NCBI GenBank assembly: GCA_905198295.1
Contig: CAJKBW010000035.1
Span: forward strand, 1 to 30,418
Length of the DNA stretch: 30,418 bases
Direction: 5' to 3'
Origin: an uncultured Oscillospiraceae bacterium
GTDB taxonomy: Bacteria; Bacillota; Clostridia; Oscillospirales; Acutalibacteraceae
A program made the translations under genes and the position numbers. Below are positions 14,139 to 22,856 of the stretch, piece by piece; position 1 is the stretch's first letter; each line of letters starts with the position of its first letter. The notes beneath the pieces were generated by a model. The model was given only the letters and a program-made list of their open reading frames with translations, made no database searches and had not been told where the DNA came from.

Positions 14139-14546
14139 ATGGACATGGCGATGATTGTGGGCGTGGTGATGATCGCCGCTTTCCTGGCGGTGCTGCTGCG
14201 CCACCAGAAGCCGGAGTTTGCGATGGCGGTCGGCGTGCTCACCGGGATTGCGGTGCTGCTGCTGATCATCAGCAAAATCGTGCCGGTGTTCGATACCCTG
14301 CGGGACATGCTGGGCGCGGCCGGCCTGCCGGGCGAATACGGGCAGATCCTGTTCAAGGCGCTGGGGCTGTGCCTGCTGACCCAGCTGGCGGCGGACGCCT
14401 GCCGCGACGCGGGCGAAAACGCGATGGCGGCCAAGGCGGAGCTGGCCGGCAAGGCGGCGATGCTGCTGCTGTCGCTGCCGCTGTTTGAAAAGGTGGCGGA
14501 GCTTGCCGCTTCGCTGATCGGCGGAACGGGGGCGGGGACGGGATGA
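14139..14546 (+). CDS. spoIIIAD: Stage III sporulation protein AD
   Basis: The 135-residue integral membrane protein has three or four hydrophobic helices (about 5-18, 28-46, 70-88, 104-117). QKPEFAMAVGVLTGIAVLL and GQILFKALGLCLLTQLAADACRDAGE match SpoIIIAD. It starts 3 nt after spoIIIAC with no clear ribosome binding site, so translation is probably coupled. Its stop overlaps the spoIIIAE start (ATGA). It is part of the mother-cell membrane complex. Confidence 0.92.
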   Translation: MDMAMIVGVVMIAAFLAVLLRHQKPEFAMAVGVLTGIAVLLLIISKIVPVFDTLRDMLGAAGLPGEYGQILFKALGLCLLTQLAADACRDAGENAMAAKAELAGKAAMLLLSLPLFEKVAELAASLIGGTGAGTG

Positions 14547-15691
14547 AACGGCTGAAACGGTTTTTCTTCCCTATCCTGCTGCTTCCGGTGCTGCTGGCCC
14601 TCCCGGTCGCGGCGGCGGAGGCCGATACGGCGCAGATTTACGGCGAGCAGCTGGAGGCCAGCGGCGCGGACGACCTGATCGATACGCTGCCGGAGGAAAC
14701 CCGGCGGTTTATGGAAGGGCTCGGCATCACGTCCCTGCAGCCGGACGGCCTGACCGGGCTTGCGCCGCAGAACGTGCTGGAGAGCCTGCTCGGCCTGCTG
14801 GGCGAGCAGGCGAAAACGCCGCTTGCCGCCTGCGGGGTGGTGCTGGGGATTGTGCTGCTGTGCGCGCTGATGGACGGCGCCAAGCAGCTGGCGAAGGAGC
14901 CGGCGGTATCGGAGGTGTTCGGGGTCATCTGCGCGCTGGCCGCCTGCACGGCGGTGCTCATCCCTGTCGCCGGCTGCATCCGGTCGGTCAGCGCGGCGGC
15001 GGAAAGCGCGTCGGTGTTCACCACCAGCTTTGTGCCGGTGTACGCCGGTGTGATGGTGACCACCGGACAAGCCGCCTCGGCGCTGTCCTACCAGACGCTG
15101 ATGCTGTTTGCCGCGCAGCTGATGACCATGCTGGCAACCTACGTGATTGTGCCGCTGATGACCATTTCGCTCGCGCTGGGGCTGACGGGCGCGGTATCCG
15201 GCGGGCTGAAGCTGGACGCGGCAGGCGGGCTGCTCAACAAAACCGCGGTATGGCTGCTCAGCCTGACGGCGACGCTGTTTGTCGGCCTTTTATCGATGCA
15301 GAACCTGGTCGGCGCCGCCGCCGATTCGCTCGCCGGGCGCGCGGTGAAGTTTTCACTTTCCAGCTTCGTACCGGTGGTCGGCGGCGCGCTCAGCGAAGCG
15401 CTCGGCTCGGTGCAGGGGTGCCTGTCGCTGCTGCGCTCCACCCTGGGCGGCTTCGGCATCCTGGCGACCGCCGCGATGCTGCTGCCGCCGCTGCTCGAGT
15501 GCGCGGTGTGGGCGCTGGGGCTGAGCCTGTGCAGCATGGCAAGCGAAATGTTCGGCCTGACCCAGCTGACCGCCGTGCTCAAAAGCGCGCACGCGGTGGT
15601 CAAGACCCTCATCGGTGTGCTGGCGGTGTGCGGGCTGTTCCTGATCGTGTCCACCACCATCGTCACGATGGCGGCGGCCAGGGCTGTGTGA
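14543..15691 (+). CDS. spoIIIAE: Stage III sporulation protein AE
   Basis: The 382-residue protein has a signal peptide (basic KRLKR, hydrophobic core, VAAAEA around 20-26). An extracytoplasmic stretch with the LIDTLPEETRRFMEGLGI motif follows, then seven or eight membrane segments from about residue 95 on. SpoIIIAE is the multi-pass channel-associated subunit of the SpoIIIA complex. It overlaps spoIIIAD by 4 nt. The length is close to the Bacillus homologue. An overlapping reading frame in another frame here is a shadow. Confidence 0.93.
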   Translation: MKRLKRFFFPILLLPVLLALPVAAAEADTAQIYGEQLEASGADDLIDTLPEETRRFMEGLGITSLQPDGLTGLAPQNVLESLLGLLGEQAKTPLAACGVVLGIVLLCALMDGAKQLAKEPAVSEVFGVICALAACTAVLIPVAGCIRSVSAAAESASVFTTSFVPVYAGVMVTTGQAASALSYQTLMLFAAQLMTMLATYVIVPLMTISLALGLTGAVSGGLKLDAAGGLLNKTAVWLLSLTATLFVGLLSMQNLVGAAADSLAGRAVKFSLSSFVPVVGGALSEALGSVQGCLSLLRSTLGGFGILATAAMLLPPLLECAVWALGLSLCSMASEMFGLTQLTAVLKSAHAVVKTLIGVLAVCGLFLIVSTTIVTMAAARAV

Positions 15692-15704
15692 AGGGAGGGA
15701 GAAT

Positions 15705-16178
15705 ATGGATGCGGTTCGTTCCTGGGCGATTGCCCTGTGCGCGGCGGCAATCGGCTGCACCCTGCTGCAGATTCTCGCGCCGAAGGACGGGATGGGGCGT
15801 ATTTTCAAGCTGCTGATCGCCGCCTTTTTCCTGTGCTGTCTGGCCGCGCCGCTTTTGCAGATCAAAAACCTGACCCGGCTGGATTTCAGCGGGCTGCCCG
15901 ACGAGGTGGCCTCCGGCGTGCTCCAGCAGCGGGTCAACGAGCAGGCGGTCAGCCAGATCAACGCCGCTCTCGGGGAGATCGCCGGGCATGCGGTGGAGCG
16001 GTATGGGATCGAAATGGAAAAAATTGCCGTCGAGACGGATACTTCGGCGGATGGCAGCATATATATCAGACAAGTTGTCGTATCGCTGGATAAGAAAAAC
16101 GCCAACCGGGCCGCCGAGGTCAGGCAGATCCTCGAAAGCCGGCTGGGCGTGGACGTGACGGTGCAGACGCCGGCGTGA
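15705..16178 (+). CDS. spoIIIAF: Stage III sporulation protein AF
   Basis: The 157-residue protein has two membrane helices (about 6-24 and 34-51) and then a soluble domain with the DEVASGVLQQRVNEQAVSQI and VEVSLDKKN-type segments typical of SpoIIIAF, a ring-forming-domain subunit. GGAGGGAG lies about 7 nt before ATG 15705. It starts 13 nt after spoIIIAE and overlaps the possible GTG of spoIIIAG. Confidence 0.9.
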   Translation: MDAVRSWAIALCAAAIGCTLLQILAPKDGMGRIFKLLIAAFFLCCLAAPLLQIKNLTRLDFSGLPDEVASGVLQQRVNEQAVSQINAALGEIAGHAVERYGIEMEKIAVETDTSADGSIYIRQVVVSLDKKNANRAAEVRQILESRLGVDVTVQTPA

Positions 16179-16210
16179 GCGCCGGCGGGCGGGAAAGGAG
16201 AAAGGGCGGT

Positions 16211-16774
16211 ATGGAAGAACAAACGGGCGCGGCCGCGAAAATCACGGCGTTTTTCAAAGGGGGGAAGGCAACGAGGTGGATCGTGGCGCTCGGCGTGATC
16301 GGCATCGGGCTGATCCTGCTGTCGGAGTTCTGGCCGCAGAAGACGCAGGAGACCGCCGCGAAGGCCACGGCGCAGGATTTTGTGGCGGATACGGAGAAGC
16401 GGCTGACCGAAATGATCAGCAACATCAGCGGTGCGGGGCGGTGCCGGGTGATGGTGACGCTGGAAAACGGCGTCGAGTATGTCTATGCGACCGAGCAGAA
16501 GATCAATTCCGACCGTACCGAGGACACCGGCGGCAGCTCCTCCAAGTATTCCCAGCGCGACGACTCGGAGGAATCCATCATTCTGGTGGAGGTCAACGGG
16601 GAGCGCCAGGGGCTGCTGGTCAAGGAGATCCAGCCGACGGTGCGGGGGGTGGTGATTATCTGCGAGGGCGGCGACAACCCGGCGGTGCAGCAGCAGATCA
16701 CCGACGCGGTGACCACCGCGCTGAACATATCCACCAAGCGGGTGAGCATATCGAAACTCAGCAGCGGTCAATGA
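16211..16774 (+). CDS. spoIIIAG: Stage III sporulation protein AG
   Basis: The 187-residue protein has one membrane helix (about 23-39), a linker and a ring-building domain: LTEMISNISGAGRCRVMVTLE, YVYATEQ, and VRGVVIICEGGDNPAVQQQITDAVTTALNI, which is typical of SpoIIIAG. SpoIIIAG forms a large oligomeric ring in the intermembrane space, like secretion-system ring proteins. ATG 16211 follows AAAGGAG and is preferred over GTG 16175, which overlaps spoIIIAF. The stop overlaps a possible upstream ATG of spoIIIAH. Confidence 0.93.
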   Translation: MEEQTGAAAKITAFFKGGKATRWIVALGVIGIGLILLSEFWPQKTQETAAKATAQDFVADTEKRLTEMISNISGAGRCRVMVTLENGVEYVYATEQKINSDRTEDTGGSSSKYSQRDDSEESIILVEVNGERQGLLVKEIQPTVRGVVIICEGGDNPAVQQQITDAVTTALNISTKRVSISKLSSGQ

Positions 16775-16827
16775 AGCGGAGCGTTGACGGCAGATTACAG
16801 CATGAATGGGGAAAGGATGGATCATCG

Positions 16828-17397
16828 GTGAGCAACATTTTCGGGAAAAAGCAGGTTCTTCTGGCGACTTTGATTCTGGCGCTGGGGGTGGCGGTGTACC
16901 TCAATTACTATTTTGCCACCAAGGCGCCGGACACGCTGGATGCCAATGGCGGCGTGAGCACGAGCGACACCTCCAAAAACCTCGGCGACGCGCAGTTTGT
17001 GGGGAACAATTCCACCGTGTCGGGCGATGAGCAGGCGAACACCACCCCCGATTACTTTGCGCAGGCGCGGGCCAACCGCGAAACCGCGCGCGAGGAAGCG
17101 CTCGACCTGATTAAGGACATGATGAACGACGCGAAGGCGACCGACGCCATCAAGCAGGAGGCGCTCGCGAAAACCGAGGCGGTCGCGGCGGCGATCGAGC
17201 AGGAAAGCAAGATCGAAAGCCTGGTCAAAGCCAAGGGATTCGAGGACTGCGTCGTCTTTATCGAAGACAAGACCTGCCACATCGTGGTCAAGGCGGAAGG
17301 GCTGCAGCCGCAGGAGGCCGCCCAGATCACCGACATCATCTGCGCACAGTCGCAGGTGCCCGCGACGGGGATCACCATCGTGACCTCCAAAGGCTGA
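16828..17397 (+). CDS. spoIIIAH: Stage III sporulation protein AH
   Basis: SpoIIIAH is the mother-cell partner of forespore SpoIIQ and forms the other ring of the channel. From GTG 16828 the 189-residue product begins VSNIFGKKQVLLATLILAL, a typical SpoIIIAH N-terminus with one membrane helix (about 9-27). A Ser/Thr/Asp-rich linker, a helical stretch (YFAQARANRETAREEALDL) and the YscJ/FliF-like ring domain (VKAKGFEDCVVFIED...VPATGITIVTSKG) follow. AAAGGA lies 10 nt before GTG. An upstream ATG at 16771 overlapping the spoIIIAG stop would add 19 unlikely residues. It is the last gene of the operon. Confidence 0.92.
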   Translation: MSNIFGKKQVLLATLILALGVAVYLNYYFATKAPDTLDANGGVSTSDTSKNLGDAQFVGNNSTVSGDEQANTTPDYFAQARANRETAREEALDLIKDMMNDAKATDAIKQEALAKTEAVAAAIEQESKIESLVKAKGFEDCVVFIEDKTCHIVVKAEGLQPQEAAQITDIICAQSQVPATGITIVTSKG

Positions 17398-17481
17398 CGG
17401 CACCCTGCGCGGAAAACGCCGCATTTCCGCCGGAAATTGCCGGCGGCCGGGGCATGGGTCCGCCCAAAAACGAAAAAATGG

Positions 17482-17509
17482 TTGCGGCAGGGGGAATTTG
17501 TGGTATAAT
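17482..17509 (+). promoter_or_regulatory. Extended -10 promoter of asp23
   Basis: TGGTATAAT at 17501-17509 is a perfect extended -10, with TTGCGG at 17482-17487 as a weak -35 (16-nt spacing). The leader of about 100 nt includes the arms GCCGGCAAAAAC and GTTTTTGCC and an inner CGCCGG/CCGGCG hairpin, so it may be structured. Confidence 0.75.
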
Positions 17510-17622
17510 ACTGATGACAGCGCCCCCGCCGACGGCGGCGGTGCGCTGCCCGGCCGGCAAAAACAAGGACTTTTCGCCGGAACCCGGCGGTTTTTGCCAG
17601 GACTACAAAGGGGGTTCATCGT

Positions 17623-17988
17623 ATGGATGAGCAGGGGTATCGTCCCTCTGAAGGCAGCTGCATTCTTTCCGAAGATGTCATTGCGACGATCGCCAGCACC
17701 GCTGCGCTCGATGTGGCGGGCGTGGCCGGCATGGCTTCCCGTCCGGCGGATATCCGCGGTATTATAGGAAGCGGCGCCGCCAAGTCGGTGCGCGTGATCA
17801 ACAATGAGAACGAAACCGTGCTGGAGGTTTATATCAATCTCAAGCTCGGCGCCCGCATCCCGGAGGTCGCCGGCGAGGTGCAGCACGCCGTCAAGGTCGC
17901 GGTGCAGTCGATGACCGGCAAGCCGGTCAACAAGGTCAATGTGCATGTTTCCGGGCTGGTACTGGAAGATGACAAGACCGGGGAATAA
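17623..17988 (+). CDS. Asp23/Gls24 family envelope protein
   Basis: The 121-residue protein fits the Asp23 domain: ILSEDVIATIASTAALDVAGVAGMA, then a VRVINNENETVLEVYINLKLGARIPEVAGEVQHAVK core, and VNKVNVHVSGL. Asp23 proteins sit at the membrane and help with cell-envelope homeostasis; in Clostridia this gene (yqhY in Bacillus) usually lies near nusB. Here accBC is absent between spoIIIAH and this gene. AAAGGGGG lies 8 nt before ATG 17623. It has its own promoter and a terminator after it, so it is a separate unit from spoIIIA. Confidence 0.93.
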   Translation: MDEQGYRPSEGSCILSEDVIATIASTAALDVAGVAGMASRPADIRGIIGSGAAKSVRVINNENETVLEVYINLKLGARIPEVAGEVQHAVKVAVQSMTGKPVNKVNVHVSGLVLEDDKTGE

Positions 17989-18005
17989 GCGGAAGAAATC
18001 AGGCG

Positions 18006-18040
18006 GGCCCTCCGCAGCAGCTGTGGAGGGCCTGTTTGTT
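18006..18040 (+). terminator. Terminator after asp23
   Basis: GGCCCTCCGCA and TGTGGAGGGCC pair (one mismatch or wobble) around GCAGC, followed by TGTTTGTT. Confidence 0.75.
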
Positions 18041-18112
18041 CATATCTGCGCGTATGCCGGAGAGCCGGCATGCCGCAAAGGAATTTGAAAACGAAAGGCA
18101 TGGTGTCGGCCT

Positions 18113-18625
18113 ATGACCCGGCGCGAAGCACGTGAACTGGCCTTTGTCCTCCTGTTTGAGAGCACCTTTACCGATGAATACGTCCGGGATATCCTGGAAA
18201 GCGCAAGGGAAGCGCGGGACGTGGAAGCGGACGCGTTCGCCCTGGCACTCGCGGAGGGTACCCAGGAGCATCAGCGGGAACTCGACGAACTGATTTCCCG
18301 CTTTTCTTTGAAATGGAGCAAAAACCGCCTCTCCCGGGTGGCGCTGTCGCTGCTGCGGCTGGCGTCGTACGAGATGCTGTACGAAAAGGATATCCCGGTG
18401 AGCGTCTCCATCAACGAGGCGGTGGAGCTGGCGAAAAAATACGGCGGCGACGACGATTCCGCGTTCATCAACGGGGTGCTCGGCGGCCTGGCGCGCAGCG
18501 GGCTTGTCGCCGGCGGCGAGGCGGACAAGCAGCCGGACGGGGACAAGCAGCCGGACGGGGACAAGCAGCCGGACGAGGACAAGCAGCCGGACGGGGACAA
18601 GCTGTCGGTCGGGGACGCGCCGTGA
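18113..18625 (+). CDS. nusB: Transcription antitermination factor NusB with an extra repeat tail
   Basis: The first about 135 residues are a normal NusB: MTRREARELAFVLLFE, DELISRFSLKWSKNRLSRVALSLLRLASYEML, and DIPVSVSINEAVELAKKYGGDDDSAFINGVLGGL. NusB binds boxA RNA with NusE (S10) and supports rRNA antitermination. After that the protein continues with DKQPDG repeats made by an 18-nt tandem repeat (18524-18613), giving 170 residues, longer than usual. The ribosome binding site is weak (AAAGGC, about 13 nt). The stop overlaps the GTG start of the tsaD-like gene. Confidence 0.95.
   Translation: MTRREARELAFVLLFESTFTDEYVRDILESAREARDVEADAFALALAEGTQEHQRELDELISRFSLKWSKNRLSRVALSLLRLASYEMLYEKDIPVSVSINEAVELAKKYGGDDDSAFINGVLGGLARSGLVAGGEADKQPDGDKQPDGDKQPDEDKQPDGDKLSVGDAP
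18524..18613 (+). repeat. 18-bp tandem repeat in the nusB 3' end
   Basis: The unit GACAAGCAGCCGGACGGG occurs four times (18524-18595), with one base change in the third, followed by one degenerate copy (18596-18613). It is in frame and encodes DKQPDG. Such arrays vary by slipped-strand replication. Confidence 0.95.
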
Positions 18626-19551
18626 GCCGCTTTCTCGGGCTGGATACCAGCAACTACACCACCTCCGCCGCGCTGTATGACACCGAAACCGGGCAGATGA
18701 CCCAGGCCAAAAGGCTGCTGCCGGTGCGGCAGGGCGAGTGCGGGCTGCGGCAGAGCGACGCGCTGTTCCACCATGTCCGACAGCTGCCGGATATGCTGGA
18801 AGCGCTTTACGCCGGGGCGGCGCTGCCGGTGGACGGCATTGCCGCCTCCGACCGGCCGCGGGAGGCGGAGGGCTCCTATATGCCCTGCTTTCTGGCGGGG
18901 GCCGGCGCGGCGCGTCAGCTTGGCGCGGCGCTGCACCGGCCGGTGCGCTTTTTCACCCATCAGCAGGGCCATGTGGCGGCGGCGCTGTTCGGCGCCGGCT
19001 GCACCGCATGGGCGGGGGCGCCGTTTCTGGCGTTCCACGTGTCCGGCGGCACCACCGACGCGCTGCTGGTGCGCCCTGACCGGGAACGGCTGCTCACCTG
19101 CGAGATGGTGGGCGGCTCGCTCGACCTGAAGGCCGGCCAGCTGATCGACCGGGTGGGCGTGATGCTCGGGCTGTCCTTTCCGGCGGGGCCCGCTCTCGAG
19201 GCGCTGGCGGCCGGGGCGGACGGCGTAAAGGAGCCGCGCGCGGTACTGCGCGGCGGCGACTGCCATCTGTCCGGCGTGGAAAACCAGTGCCGCGCGATGC
19301 TGGACAAGGGCGTGCCGCCGGCGCAGATCGCGCGGTTCTGCCTGCTGAGCGTGCTGGCGGCCATCGACGGCATGACGGCGGCGCTGCGCAGGACCTACGG
19401 CCCGCTGCCGCTGCTGTATGCCGGCGGCGTGATGGCCAACCGCCTGCTGCGGGCGGAGCTGGAAAAACGGCACGGCGGGCGTTTTGCGCCGCCGGAATTT
19501 TCGGCCGACAACGCGGCCGGCATCGCCTGGCTTGCCGCGGCGGCCGCATGA
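18622..19551 (+). CDS. TsaD/Kae1-like paralogue (unknown substrate)
   Basis: The 309-residue protein has the ASKHA ATPase fold of TsaD, the enzyme making threonylcarbamoyladenosine in tRNA. It shows N-terminal LGLDTSNYTTSAALYD, the metal-binding HQQGH (113-117), the AFHVSGGTTDALLV phosphate loop, and GGVMANRLLR near the end. True TsaD has HxEGH and SGGHT and is usually 335-345 residues; here Q replaces E and T replaces H, and the protein is shorter. This looks like the second, Clostridia-specific Kae1-like group near nusB and xseA, not the essential TsaD. The GTG start overlaps the nusB stop by 3 nt (GTGA). Confidence 0.85.
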   Translation: MSRFLGLDTSNYTTSAALYDTETGQMTQAKRLLPVRQGECGLRQSDALFHHVRQLPDMLEALYAGAALPVDGIAASDRPREAEGSYMPCFLAGAGAARQLGAALHRPVRFFTHQQGHVAAALFGAGCTAWAGAPFLAFHVSGGTTDALLVRPDRERLLTCEMVGGSLDLKAGQLIDRVGVMLGLSFPAGPALEALAAGADGVKEPRAVLRGGDCHLSGVENQCRAMLDKGVPPAQIARFCLLSVLAAIDGMTAALRRTYGPLPLLYAGGVMANRLLRAELEKRHGGRFAPPEFSADNAAGIAWLAAAAA

Positions 19552-19588
19552 GCCGGGGACAATTCATCGGAAAAGGAGGTGCCGCCGG

Positions 19589-20773
<1,185 letters not shown>

Positions 20774-20834
20774 TTTTTGAAGAATTCGCCGGAGTCTGTG
20801 CCGCTGTGCGGCGCGTCCGGATAAGCTGAGCCGG

Positions 20835-21060
20835 TTCGATTCCGCCGGCGGGAGAAAAGCGAGTCGTCGCCACCTTCTCTTGCCATGCGCCGGAATGGCG
20901 CGGAAAACGCGCCTTGTCCCGCTTTTCTCTCGTTTACCGAAAGGGTTAACCTCAGCCGGTGCGGCGTGTTTGGCAGGGCGGAGGACGGCGGCGGGCTGAC
21001 GTCCGCCGAGGAGGAAAACGCGGCAGGCGCCGCCGGCTGAGGCGGGGCGGGTTCGCCCCT
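20835..21060 (+). repeat. Family 2 repeat, copy 3, in the xseA-xseB gap
   Basis: This occupies most of a 326-bp gap where xseA and xseB normally adjoin or overlap. In the same order as copy 1 (inverted) it has a GAGAAAAGCGA segment, TTCTCTTGCCATGCGCCGG, GCGGGCTGA, AAAACGCGGCAGGCGC and GGCTGAGGCGGG. It also has the arms CCTCAGCCGG (20950-20959) and CCGGCTGAGG (21033-21042). An extra stretch of about 80 bp (about 20895-20975) relative to copy 1 contains GGCGCGGAAAACGCGCC. No reading frame in the gap is convincing. Confidence 0.7.
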
Positions 21061-21099
21061 GCGCATCTCAAGAAACCGAGAAAGGATAGAGTGCATACG

Positions 21100-21357
21100 A
21101 TGGCAGAGGAATGGACGTTTGAAAAGGCAATGACCCGGCTCGAGCAGATCGTGGGGGTGCTGGAGAGCGGGCGGTGCACGCTGGACGATTCCCTCAAGCT
21201 GTTTGAGGAGGGGACCAAGCTGACCGCCTATTGTTCCAAGGCGCTGAAAACGGCGGAGCAGAAAATCGTCAAGCTGACCGCTGCGGAGGAGCCGCAGCGC
21301 GCCGAGGAGCCGGCGCTTACCGCGCAGGCGGATTCGCGCGATCTGGCGGCGGAATGA
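21100..21357 (+). CDS. xseB: Exodeoxyribonuclease VII small subunit
   Basis: The 85-residue protein is XseB: MAEEWTFEKAMTRLEQIVGVLESGRCTLDDSLKLFEEGTKLTAYCSKALKTAEQKIVKL is the whole two-helix domain, followed by an acidic Ala-rich tail. It binds XseA and is needed for exonuclease VII activity. ATG 21100 is 13 nt after AAAGGA; the in-frame GTG 21091 is only 4 nt after it, so the true start is unclear (3 residues' difference). A 326-bp repeat-filled gap separates it from xseA. Confidence 0.93.
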   Translation: MAEEWTFEKAMTRLEQIVGVLESGRCTLDDSLKLFEEGTKLTAYCSKALKTAEQKIVKLTAAEEPQRAEEPALTAQADSRDLAAE

Positions 21358-21409
21358 CCGCCGTTCCGGCGGCAGGCCGGGTTTGACGGAAAGGCAGGGA
21401 AAAGCGGGA

Positions 21410-22303
21410 ATGGAATTGTACGCACAGCATTTACAGGCGCATTTGCAGGCGGTGGAGGAAGCGCTGCCCAAATACCTGCCGGCATCCGGCGGACTGCAGG
21501 CGGTGGTGGAGGAAGCGATGGGCTACGCCTGTGCGGCGGGCGGCAAGCGGCTGCGGCCGGTGCTGCTGCTGGAGTTCTGCCGCATCTGCGGCGGGCAGAC
21601 GGCGCAGGCGATGCCGTTCGCCTGCGCGCTGGAGATGATCCATTCCTATTCGCTTGTGCACGACGACATGCCCTGCATGGACGACAGCCCGCTGCGCCGC
21701 GGCCGGCCGTCGGTGCATGCGGCCTACGGCGAGGATATGGCGCTGCTGGCCGGCGACGCGCTGCTCAACCGCGCGTTCGAGACGATGCTTTCCCCGGCCA
21801 ACACGCAGGATCTCCCGCCGCAGACGGTGCTGCGCGCGGCGTTTGTGCTCGCGGACGCCGCCGGCATCCGCGGCATGGTCGGCGGGCAGACCATCGACCT
21901 GCAGTATGAACACCGGCAGGCGGACCTCGCGGTGCTCGAGCAGCTGCAGGACGGCAAGACGGCGGCGCTGATGATCGCCGCCTGCGAAATGGGCGCGCGG
22001 CTCGGCGGCGGCCCGCCGGAGCAGATTGAGGCCGCCCGGCGGTTCGGCCGTGAAACGGGGCTGTGCTTCCAGATCGTGGACGATATCCTGGACGTGACCT
22101 CGAGTGCGCAGACGCTGGGCAAGCCGACCGGCGGCGATGCGGCGTTGGCCAAGAACACCTATGTGTCGCTGCTCGGGCTGGAGGGCGCGCGCCGTCTCGC
22201 CGGACAGCGCACGCGGGAGGCTCTCGCGGCGCTGGAGGTTTTCGGCGATGCGGCGCAGGAGCTGCGCGGGCTGGCAGCGGCTTTGCTGGAGCGGAAAAAA
22301 TAG
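21410..22303 (+). CDS. ispA: Geranylgeranyl/farnesyl diphosphate synthase
   Basis: The 297-residue protein is a short-chain polyprenyl diphosphate synthase. It has GGKRLRP (44-50), the first aspartate-rich motif DDMPCMDD (85-92), GQTIDLQYE (159-167), GKTAALM (182-188) and the second aspartate motif DDILD (224-228). It condenses isopentenyl diphosphate with allylic diphosphates to give farnesyl diphosphate. It feeds undecaprenyl and quinone-type lipids and pairs with dxs downstream. ATG 21410 follows a GGGAAAA site; the upstream TTG 21383 would add nine unlikely residues. The chain-length class (ispA versus ggpps) cannot be settled from sequence alone. Confidence 0.93.
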   Translation: MELYAQHLQAHLQAVEEALPKYLPASGGLQAVVEEAMGYACAAGGKRLRPVLLLEFCRICGGQTAQAMPFACALEMIHSYSLVHDDMPCMDDSPLRRGRPSVHAAYGEDMALLAGDALLNRAFETMLSPANTQDLPPQTVLRAAFVLADAAGIRGMVGGQTIDLQYEHRQADLAVLEQLQDGKTAALMIAACEMGARLGGGPPEQIEAARRFGRETGLCFQIVDDILDVTSSAQTLGKPTGGDAALAKNTYVSLLGLEGARRLAGQRTREALAALEVFGDAAQELRGLAAALLERKK

Positions 22304-22339
22304 GACGGGAAAAGCGTTTGGGGAAAGGCTTGAAATACG

Positions 22340-22819
22340 ATGACTTTATTACGGGATTTTTTGCAGAACCGTGTGCTGTTCGCTGCGGTCATCGCCTGGA
22401 TGTGCGCGCAGGTGCTCAAAATCGTGCTGACCCTGATTACCACCAAAAAGTTCCGTGCGGAACGGCTTTGGGGGGCGGGCGGCATGCCGAGCGCGCATTC
22501 CGCGATGGTGTGCGGCCTGACCATTGCGATGGCGCGCTTTGAAGGGGTGAATTCCGCCACCTTCGCGCTCGCGGTGATGTTCGCCTTCGTGACGATGTAC
22601 GACGCGATGGGGGTGCGCCGGGAAACCGGCGAGCACGCGAAGCTGCTCAACAAATACATGAACCGGCTCGAACGCGAGGACGCGGATGTCGACGGCGACG
22701 GTGTCCCGGACCGCGAAGTCGAGGAAATCGAGCTTAAGGAATTTATCGGCCACACGCCGCTCGAGGTGCTCGGCGGCGTACTGCTCGGCATTTTGGTGGG
22801 CATCCTGATACCGGCGTGA
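22340..22819 (+). CDS. Divergent PAP2 family membrane protein (DUF212)
   Basis: The 159-residue protein has three to four membrane helices and the DUF212 hallmark GGMPSAHSAMVCGL (47-60), then YDAMGVRRETGEHAKLLN and GHTPLEVLGGVLLGILVGI. DUF212 is related to PAP2 acid phosphatases; its activity is unknown, but its constant place beside ispA and dxs suggests a role with lipid phosphates. Between these motifs is an insert with DVDGDGVPD (116-124), which looks like a calcium-binding loop (D-x-D-x-D-G-x-x-D). GGGAAAGG precedes ATG 22340. Confidence 0.9.
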   Translation: MTLLRDFLQNRVLFAAVIAWMCAQVLKIVLTLITTKKFRAERLWGAGGMPSAHSAMVCGLTIAMARFEGVNSATFALAVMFAFVTMYDAMGVRRETGEHAKLLNKYMNRLEREDADVDGDGVPDREVEEIELKEFIGHTPLEVLGGVLLGILVGILIPA

Positions 22820-22856
22820 CGGCGTCGGCCTGCCGGAGGAAAGCGAGGCGAACCCT

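Noticed and set aside
18524..18613. Possible CRISPR-like array
   Set aside because: 18-bp direct tandem repeats without spacers, in frame inside nusB.
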